This document shows positions 21,214 through 28,864 of a DNA stretch of 28,864 nucleotides, piece by piece (the first letter of the stretch is position 1; each line of letters begins with the position of its first letter). Under the pieces are notes generated by a model. It searched no databases and was not told where the DNA came from. It saw only the letters and a list, made by a program, of their open reading frames with translations. The position numbers were made by a program, and so were the translations under genes. The stretch is from Sphaeroforma arctica JP610. Taxonomy: Eukaryota; Opisthokonta; Ichthyosporea; Ichthyophonida. The DNA lies in contig NW_014040429.1 in the NCBI RefSeq assembly GCF_001186125.1, positions 2,373-31,236 on the forward strand, read 5' to 3'.

Positions 21214-22740
21214 CTCCTCGCCCGTTTCTATTGTTTTTCATTTTATGCTCGCCAAGGTTGTTTTGCATCTCATCCGCACTCCAGCAATACCACACTTGCT
21301 ACTGTTATAGAGCCTTCATTTTTCATTCGAGCATTTTCAGGTCTATAAGCTGGTACCGTCAACCTGGTAAAAATAGCCGCGAAGATCAGCGACCGCAACC
21401 ATCGTACAAGCACCATACTTGAATATATATTAATATCATGCAGTAGCTACTTTATATTCTAGTACTCGTTTTGGTGCTCTGCGTGTGTGATATTTCTGAA
21501 TATCCTAAAAACGGGCATAGTATGTCCGTTGATAAAAAATATTCGTTGTCGAGGAAGATAAAAAAGCAACCAATACTACCATTTTCATGAATTCTTAAAT
21601 GTAAATGCAAAAAGTAGCATTTTCGTAAAGTTTGATACCCTACACGCTCATTTGTAGCCTCATATTACACCCCAAATAGTTACTTTTCACACGATATTCA
21701 TTATCTACAAGTTTTTATTTAGAATTGACAACATAGTCTGTTCAATTGGTCTTCGGATCTTATAGGCTATGGTTATACGTTTTAGTTCTCTTTTCTTTTT
21801 TACTTTCAATTTGAGTTTGGTGGTTTATCGATTTTCACAATTACAATGTATGAAACATGGTAAGATGGAGCCATTAAATATTGATACAGTCCCAGAACTC
21901 GTGCAGCCGACTAGTAAGGTTTGTTCTGTACATAGATGGACGAAGTGATGATCGTTTAGCCAAAGTATATATCCGTGCCATGAGTTTTCGCAAATGTCAC
22001 TATGAAGAAACTATGAGGAAATACTATAAAGAAAATTGATACTCAAACCTGTCTAACTCAAGCCTCAGCGCATCTTCGGGGATGTACCTCACGGCTCACA
22101 AGCCTTTGATTTATCATCTGTGCTCTGTGATGAGAACAAATATACAATCTTCAACATGCGGTTGCGTAAATATTTTTAGCTTGCGTGTGACTTTCGTATT
22201 TGAATAGGTTTGGCTTCAAAAATTGTCCTACGGGCTTCAACACGTTTGATTCTATTTTTACTATTATATTTACTATTTTACACTAGTGATGTTTTTAATA
22301 ATAATAAAATGGAATGACGGACAGGAAACCTTGTGATAAAGTGACAGTGACTTTGCAGGTTTGCAGTTTACAGCTAAAATACATACACTTTCAGGGATTT
22401 CGCGGTGAAGACGGGCGGGTGAAATGTTTTCATTAGCAGGAGGTTCTATGGACTGGTGAAGACCGCATGTATGACTGCATATTTATTTCCTATTTATTTA
22501 TTTTTGCTCCCCCCGCCTCCCCCCTTTCCAGTTTCCACTGGCCCAGCGCCCCCCCCCCCCCAGCCCTCCAGCGAGCCCCCCAGCGCCTCAGTGAGTCATC
22601 CCTCAGGCTAAGTCAATAACAGTTCCGTAATCTACGCTATTTGCTCCAAAAAATAATATTCCGACAAAAAGATTCTGTTACACCAATCATATCTGTACGA
22701 TAATGCATTTTGTAATCTAGTTGTCATAGAAAATCTGCAT
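21214..22740. other. Intergenic region without supported genes
   Basis: AT-rich sequence with only short frames, no splice-consistent exons and no RNA gene seen. It includes an AGGCTATG word at 21764 and a C-rich patch at 22500-22620. Confidence 0.5.
22508..22620. repeat. C-rich patch with a C13 run
   Basis: Runs of C (13 in a row at 22549-22561) occur in a pyrimidine-rich stretch with repeated ccagcg / ccctcagg words. This contrasts sharply with the AT-rich flanks. Confidence 0.7.
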
Positions 22741-22930
22741 TCTGCGGCCTGTGAGTGAGTGCGAGTGCCAAGAGTGCAGACCTTAGCAGACTGTAGAGTA
22801 CAGACACTGCACTTGCAGTCTGCAGGGTGCAGACTGCAGACCAGCCAGGCTGCCAGGGCCAGAGTGTCAGTCTGCCAGACTGACAGCAGAGTGCGGACAG
22901 TGCGGACAGAGGACTGCGGAGGCCGGAGTA
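22740..22930. repeat. Cryptically simple CAG/TGC-rich sequence
   Basis: About 190 bases are built from recurring tgcagact, cagac and gcggacag words without a fixed period. Open frames on both strands (60-76 codons) follow from this composition and show no domain. Confidence 0.7.
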
Positions 22931-22954
22931 CGACTGCGTAGAATTATCACTCAT

Positions 22955-23309
22955 CAGTCATAGAAACCATAGCCTTTATGTAGCAATTTAGCATCCTCTA
23001 AAAAAGAACCTGTCTATTTGTACAAAACCTATAAAATTACTTTTATTTTACTATAGTTTATTATAGCCTTACAGGCGTGCCGTCACTGGCTCACTGCTGT
23101 GCCTTTACTGTACGTACATATTTATGTAAATATAATCGATATCAGCCTGCGACGCCCGGAGCCCCGGTCCCGGTTGATAAGTCACTTAGTGATACGTACT
23201 AAATTATATATTTTAAAAGTATCACTATTATACTCGGATCCTCGGAATGATAAAGATTTTATAAATAAATACTATTATATACATATATACATACATATAA
23301 CACACTTCA
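22955..23309. other. Intergenic, AT-rich
   Basis: Nothing supported. It contains CATAGCCT at 22968-22975 and a short (TACA)n-like stretch near 23276-23300. Confidence 0.5.
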
Positions 23310-23765
23310 GTCATTCATTAGATCGTCAGAATATAACAATATGCATCTATTCAAAGTACCATCGCTTGGCTCGAAGAATAATCGGTCGAAAGTTTGTAGA
23401 TGCCACTCAGCAGATATGATTATTGTCAGAGGGACGACAACAAATTTCTCATCGAAGGCGACAGCCGGGCGTACATTAAGCTCACATTCGAGTTCGAGTA
23501 TGCATAGGTCCCCAGCGACCCATACTGACCTGTACAAATTGGGTGAAGAATGATAGCAGCGCGCTTCAAAAAAAATACACATAATGCACCGATTGGTGTG
23601 TGTCTACCTCGTCTAATTGGCTGTTTGCGTGGACAGTTTCAGCTTCAAATCCATTATCCGCTGCCAGCTCCAAATTTCCTTATTATCTGCAATACCGCAC
23701 TTTTGCAGCGGTGGTGATGAATTTCTCCTCTGGCGAAATATTACATTGTTTCTGATGAGGGGCAG
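23310..23765 (-). CDS. Candidate two-exon fragment of an unknown gene
   Basis: The frame from about 23545 down to 23310 on the minus strand reads VWVAGDLCILELECELN, then AFDEKFVVVPLTIIISAEWH, and ends LLYSDDLMND*. It is preceded by a good acceptor (ttgtacag|G). Upstream, a frame reading PHQKQCNISPEEKFITTAAK ends at a possible donor CG|GTATTG (about 23700), and its phase fits. No family recognised, no start found, and other frames are open in the same stretch. Confidence 0.25.
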
Positions 23766-23870
23766 ACCATTGACCAAAGGTACACCCTCCGCCAACGGCA
23801 GGCCACAAGAGGCGATATCACTATAGTTTAGTTTGAGCGCTTCGAATTTAAAATACTCAAATATATTCAA

Positions 23871-24309
23871 ATACTGTTTTAAAAGAACCCATGCTCTGAT
23901 TTTTTAGCTATTAAAAATCCTGTGAAGAATATTATCAGCAGACAGCAGTCGTCAGGAGTTGCCAGGTCTCTCTTAGTGTCTTGTCTAGTGTTAAAATAAA
24001 CGGCAAATGTTTGTTGCCACCCTGAATATTGTAATAAGTTTCAGATAAAAATTCCGGATAGATCAATAATTGTAACTTATGAGTGCCTAAAGCGTATGTA
24101 GTACGAAATTCCGCAGTCTACATAGACAGAACTTCAACTATTTCTTTTAATTGATATCCACAAGCCGTGTAGTTACAACGTCAAATAGAGTTTAATTTTG
24201 GCATTCAACTAGAGTTTCAGCTACCCTATCAATATTTATCAATCAGATCCCGTCACGATCACTTGTTTAATTCGAATCCAAGAATACGTCGTTGCCATCC
24301 ATTCATTTG
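23871..24309. other. Intergenic, 3' flank of the USP gene
   Basis: No gene seen. On the minus strand this is downstream of the USP stop. The nearest poly(A)-like hexamer is GATAAA at about 24235-24240, which is not canonical. Confidence 0.5.
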
Positions 24310-27300
24310 TCACCGGCTATATGCATTAAAATACTGGGAATTGATGTACCCTAGCACGTATGCTCCCGGTGTCTGGGGATGTGCGAGTTAAATAAGTATA
24401 GTAAGTATCTTCTTTGTCACAAGGTGTGGTGATAAATGAACCTGATAGGCAACTCCCTGAGCAGTAGAGTCAAATAGTTCTACAGGAGGTACTGGCACCA
24501 TATGGGCAAGAGATCTAATTCACAAAGAACCGTAAATTTTTGCGTGAGTTACATATCAGTATAATCATGCACAATCATTTACATGCGGTGCAAATGAAAG
24601 TATTGACTATACCTTTACTCTCGATTCATCCATAGGCTTGACAGTGGAGTCATCGAAGTCGTGCCACTTCCGATCGAAAACATTCCTACAGAACGCAGTG
24701 TCTGTAATCAAGAAATTGAAGCAATTGTAGTCAGATCGTGAATATGACAGCAAAAAGGTTTCATATATGACCAATCACTCTAAGTGTGATAATGAAGTAC
24801 ATAACTGATAATCGAAGAAATATTGGTAGACGGTGTTGTCCACAGACCAAGGTCCTATTGCATTGAAATAAAAATCATAGAGACAAGAAAACGATAAAGA
24901 TAAATGTCAGATAATGCACAAACGATTCACGAAAGATAAGGCGTCACCAATTTACTTACAATGTCCACTTCCCATTTGGCCCCAATGATTCTGCACAGGA
25001 ATTTAAAGTTATAGAACACGACAGATTAGAAACGACATCTCCAGTGAGCCAGATTGAAACCCGATTAAAAGATTGAATTTGCCGCGAATAGCAAAGGCGT
25101 CAGCGTATCGATCGAACACGTGTCAAGCGGATAAGAAAATTACCACCCAAAAAAACCCCCATGGACGCATTCGCCATTCTTATTGAAATTGCCAGGACTA
25201 CTTATATCACATATTTCTACATATTAAATAATATAGTTTCCACATACCGCCACCGACAATAAATGATATGAATGGTTCTGAGCATTTTGCCTGTCTGTAT
25301 TCGGTAAATATGACGACAAGTCCAGATTCCTGGAAATGTGTTGAGTGGGAAAGCGATCCTGCTTGATGAGTACCACATATATACATATAGCGATTTATTG
25401 TGCATACATATACACCGATTAGCTTTTGTACGCTTTCGACCAATCGCGAGTGTACATATGGGTGTGTTGTGGGAAGGTTATGGGTGTGTTGTGTGCATGT
25501 TATGGGAGAGTTGTGTGAAGGTTATGGGTGTGTTGTGTGCCAAAGCGCGCGAGACACACCACGCATCCATGCCCAACGAGACTGCTTGAAAGTGATATAA
25601 TTTCAGTTCACAGTTGATGAAACCGAAACCTGAAGATTGAAATGAGCCAGGTACGTTGAGGATGTAGACATCGAGACGGAAGGCTATCGAAATACAGACA
25701 TAGACCATCGGCAAGTACACATGGTGAAAAGAGAATTCGAGCCCAAACTTTAAGTCCGACCGCACAATATAGCATGATTAATAACAAAAGCCACGAATGA
25801 ATAGTGATACATACCCTATTGGAAAGTCTACCATAGTGTTTATCTTCGCCCTGGAATTGCCAAAGGCATCAGACTGGAACCGTTTAAAATGAATCAGTAA
25901 TACTGGTGGTAATCTCCATATGGATAACCGTTTCTCCGCATCCCTGTGTTTCTTGCAATTCCCGCAGTACCTGAAATGTGAAGTGATAAGTGGCAAGCGG
26001 CTAGACGTGTAAGCATATGATTTAACAATTCAGTTAGAACAATCACGCCGTATAAATCGTCGTTTGAGAGTGTGCCTGCGTCCGATACTTCCTGTCGCAT
26101 ATGAGCTGATTATGCTCTTTTTAAGCGATATCGTTTTCTTCCAGGTCCTTGCTTTCGTATTATCGATCGATTTCCACATGGCAACGAGGCTCGAAAGAAC
26201 ATGGTACATTCATACACGGGAAGTAGGATGCCCAAGCACCTCACGTACAGATACACTCACATGACGTTGATGCTTTACCAAGAAAAAATGCCTACAGCGT
26301 AGGCAAAATCTTAGTTTAAGCTTGTAGAACAGATTGGCAACAACTCTCGATACTTGCCGTACCACCAAGCAAGCAGTAGAGATACGAACCAAAGTTTATC
26401 TTATGATGGTATGGTAATAAATATCATTCAGTGCAGCAGAGACAGATATATATGCATGTATTTATGAACACGATTTACATACATAATGATACAATGAAGT
26501 AGAATCTCGTACCATTGGTCGTTTCCTGCCACCCGCTCCCTCGCTGTGAAGGTGTCGATACACTTCTTCAGCGTGGCTTGTGACACGTTGGCAGGCACGG
26601 GCACAGACAGGTACATGAAGGGATTGAACGTCACCGACTTGTTCCCACAGGTTAAGCACTAAGCAACCGAAGGTACAAGTGAGACGGGCGGTGAAGTACG
26701 GTTAATTTCAAACAAAATAAGATATATACGTCGATTTGACTGTGTGCATTAAACACACAAGCGTGTCAGGACTGGCCAGACAGGGAGACCGGTCACATGA
26801 GTGACAATACCTGCTCTACTACGCTTTCTATCATATACATTACTTTATAAAAAGCTGTGCGCGATGCGGAATTTATTTTTATGAATCATATTCAGTACCA
26901 ATCAAACATGGCTCACTTACGGTTTAACATGAAGCTCTTCATCCCTGAATACAACATAGATACTCTAGCCTTATTCAATGAATTCAACATAGACACTCTA
27001 GCCTTAATCGATGAATTCAACTTAGATACTCTAGCCTTAATCAATGAATACAACATAGATACTCTAGCCATAATCAATGAATTCAACATAGATAATCTAC
27101 CCTTAATCGATGAATTTTAACATAGATACTCTAGCCTTAATCCCTGAATATAACATAGATACTCTAGCCTTAATCAATGAATTCAACATAGATAATCTAC
27201 CCTTAATCGATGGATTTTAACATAGATACTCTAGCCTTAATCCCTGAATACAACATAGATACCCTAGCCTTCATCCCAATGGTTATGAACCCTATCATAC

Positions 27301-28708
27301 GTCCACCACCAGACCATATATTTCAACTGTATCTTCTGTTAGTCAAATACTGCACAGCCCCAAACCTTACCTTGAGTTCTGATCGGAATTGGCCCTGGAA
27401 CAAATCAACCACCACACTGTCATTGCGTCGTTTGTAGTTGGTCCAGGAAAGCGCGGCCGTTTGCGCATCGTTGCCGTCATAGTCCGGGTCTTCTTGGTAG
27501 GTGCGATCGCGAGAGCAGTTGAGGTCTTCGTGTAAGCCATCCATCAGGAACGATAGCAATTCCTGTGTAGATGCAAAGAGGAATGGGGATAGCAGGTTAG
27601 AATAGGGTGATAGAATAATGCAGTAGGTAAAAATATGATTATTACAATCCAATAGGGGTGGGGGTATAAGACAATGGAATAGTCCAATAGTAGGTGAAAA
27701 TATGAATTTTGGGAATAGCAGGTAACAATAGGGTGATAGAATAACGCAGGTAACAATAGGGTGATAGAATAATGCAGGTAACAATAGGGGGTGGACATAA
27801 GACAATGGAATAGTCCAAAAGTAGGTGAAAATATGATTATAAGAATCCAATAGTAGTTGCGTATAAGATTATGGAATAGTCCAATAGTAGGTGAAAGTGA
27901 GATCATAATAATCCAATAGTGCTTGCGAACAAGACTAAAAAATAGCCTAATAATATGTGAGAATAAGATTACAATAATCCAATAGTGCTTGCGAACAAGA
28001 ATATAAATAGTCCGAAAGTATGTGAAAATAAGATTATTACAATTATATAGTGCTTGAGAATAGGGTTAAGGAATAGTCCAATAGTAGTGACAATGAGATT
28101 GTAATATTGATAGTGGAGTGAAGGTATGCTGTGATTTATTGATATGGTACAAGTTTGATAGTGGAGTGAAAGTACGCTGTGATTTATTGATAAGGTATAA
28201 GTTTGATAGTGTAACTGCATTAGTCTGTCCCGCATTTGAGCTTCAACTGTTCGAAGCCAATATCCGGCAATTCTCATATTAATGCAAAAAACCCCCCAAT
28301 TTTTACCTCTAACCCGGGTGATTCGTCTCAATAGCACTGTACCTTAGACACATCACAAAACAAATCTCAGGCACATCATTGCCCAATTCATTGCTACATA
28401 CGCCGACTTATGACAAGCTGTGTTGGCGAGTTAGCTTTTTTCCTTTCTTAAATTTTTGGGTGCTACATAGAATTGCTTAGTTCGCGCCAATAACTCCTCA
28501 CACAAGGGCGCACTACAGACGCCAAAGAACGGCAAATATTCTGTGTTCACAGACCAAGGTCACATACCTGCGCATCGTGCTGTTCGCGGCCTGAAAATCT
28601 CGGCGCAAACTGAGAAATAACATTCTTGAGGCGGTCCGGTTTAAAACTACTCGTACGATCACTTCCTTTCCAGATAATTTGTAATAAATCTCCAAATGTT
28701 TCGGCAAG
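24310..28708 (-). CDS. USP8-like ubiquitin carboxyl-terminal hydrolase, 3' eight exons (5' part off window)
   Basis: Cysteine protease of peptidase family C19 that removes ubiquitin from substrates. Exons on the minus strand: 28708-28568, 27562-27371, 26658-26513, 25970-25815, 25329-25248, 24990-24960, 24701-24613, 24372-24310 (TGA). All introns are GT-AG and all phases agree: 900 bases, 299 residues plus stop. In order: [15 protein letters not shown]...[29 protein letters not shown]...[55 protein letters not shown] then [21 protein letters not shown]...[21 protein letters not shown] with the catalytic His; [10 protein letters not shown] with the acidic catalytic residue; [13 protein letters not shown] and YCGNC form the zinc ribbon of the fingers. 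LFQGQF and [11 protein letters not shown] match human USP8 better than USP4. The Cys box (usually GLxNLGNTCYMNS) must lie to the right of the window. The usual AYxLFY is AYVLGY here. Confidence 0.93.
25458..25545. repeat. 22-bp minisatellite, four copies, in a USP intron
   Basis: Units beginning atgggtgtgttgtg start at 25458, 25480, 25502 and 25524, a period of exactly 22 bases with few substitutions. They lie between the exons at 25970-25815 and 25329-25248. Confidence 0.9.
26953..27284. repeat. 33-bp minisatellite, ten copies, in a USP intron
   Basis: The word aacatagata (with variants) starts at 26953, 26986, 27019, 27052, 27085, 27119, 27152, 27185, 27219 and 27252. The period is 33, with one extra base at two places 100 bases apart. 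The block 27085-27184 is repeated almost exactly at 27185-27284, a higher-order 100-bp duplication. Because 33 is a multiple of three, the plus strand shows a repeated frame ([11 protein letters not shown]). It lies in the intron between the exons at 27562-27371 and 26658-26513. Confidence 0.92.
27590..27795. repeat. 28-bp tandem repeat in a USP intron
   Basis: ggtaacaatagggtgataga recurs at 27721, 27749 and 27777 with a period of 28. A related single copy lies near 27597-27622. Part of a larger repeat complex filling the intron between the exons at 28708-28568 and 27562-27371. Confidence 0.8.
27655..28100. repeat. About 66-bp degenerate repeat in the same USP intron
   Basis: The phrase aatagtccaatagtaggtga (with variants) recurs near 27682, 27809, 27875, 27941, 28007 and 28072, mostly 65-66 bases apart, interleaved with aatccaatagtgcttgcg. 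The 28-bp repeat interrupts the series. Confidence 0.75.
28105..28213. repeat. 48-bp tandem repeat in the same USP intron
   Basis: gatagtggagtgaa starts at 28109 and 28157, and gatagtgtaac at 28205, so the period is 48 with about 2.2 copies. Each unit contains gctgtgatttattgata. Confidence 0.8.
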
Positions 28709-28864
28709 CTGGGATCGATGAATCGACAACAATTTGAAAGTATCAAGATCTTAATCCCAAACCAATACACAGATCAGTATTTGTACTGAGAGACGCTAGC
28801 TAATACACGCGATATGTGTAAAGTGAATCTGATCGATCTCTATCTAAATACGTGAAATATATTT
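28709..28864. other. Intron of the USP gene at the right edge
   Basis: No exon could be read here. The expected preceding exon with the catalytic Cys box is absent. The acceptor before the first readable USP exon is atcgatcccag (ending at 28709). Confidence 0.5.

Noticed and set aside
20200-23100. A transposon or retroelement body in the gene-poor region
   Set aside because: No reverse transcriptase, integrase or transposase motif, and no long terminal repeats or clear terminal inverted repeats, could be read. Only simple repeats and short words were seen.
26857-27437. Plus-strand repeat protein ([11 protein letters not shown] units)
   Set aside because: It is a minisatellite with a period divisible by three, lying in a USP intron on the opposite strand. 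The frame is broken by 34-base units and no gene structure supports it.
27323-28337. Minus-strand frames rich in Phe, Ser, Tyr and Pro beyond the USP exon
   Set aside because: These read through the intron repeats (28-, 66- and 48-bp arrays). Only 27562-27371 matches the USP family and has splice sites.
4798-28708. A linked protein-quality-control cluster (CCT8, U-box ligase, USP)
   Set aside because: Same strand, but separated by kilobases and by an unrelated opposite-strand gene, with no shared regulatory sign. Eukaryotic neighbours of this kind are usually coincidental.
1-28864. tRNA, rRNA or CRISPR features
   Set aside because: No convincing box A/box B pair with a foldable cloverleaf, no rRNA-like sequence, and the tandem arrays lack spacers of the CRISPR kind.

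Overview
The window is nuclear DNA from a eukaryote with many introns. Two genes have GT-AG introns whose reading phase is conserved across every junction, and there are TATA boxes, long AT microsatellites and many minisatellites. There is no operon structure. The CCT8 and USP8-like proteins read like those of animals and their unicellular relatives. An ichthyosporean such as Sphaeroforma is my best guess for the source, held with low confidence.

Layout from left to right. 1-1060 is intergenic, with a hairpin. 1142-3815 (+) is an intronless gene for an acidic protein built from about twelve 25-residue repeats; one extra base breaks its frame in the middle of the array. 4798-12359 (-) is a complete ten-exon CCT8 gene (CCT/TRiC chaperonin subunit theta, 556 residues); its introns hold microsatellites, a 32-bp minisatellite and a 20-N assembly gap. 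12360-13450 is a divergent promoter region. 13451-16528 (+) is a 1025-residue intronless ORF with a presequence-like, arginine-rich N-terminus. 17505-18411 (-) holds the last three exons of a U-box protein, probably an E3 ubiquitin ligase. A likely membrane exon (18539-18659) and a possible first exon (19663-19840) lie upstream of it.

19841-24309 is mostly non-coding: skewed simple sequence, short tandem repeats, a perfect palindrome and two weak gene candidates (20880-21213 on +, 23310-23765 on -). 24310-28708 (-) holds the last eight exons of a USP8-like ubiquitin-specific protease. Its catalytic Cys box lies beyond the right edge, and its introns carry at least five tandem-repeat families.

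Three of the genes concern protein quality control: chaperonin, U-box ligase and deubiquitinase. They sit on the same strand, but each has its own exon set and separate flanks. I see no evidence that they form a linked system, and the closeness may be chance. I found no convincing RNA gene, CRISPR array or autonomous transposon.
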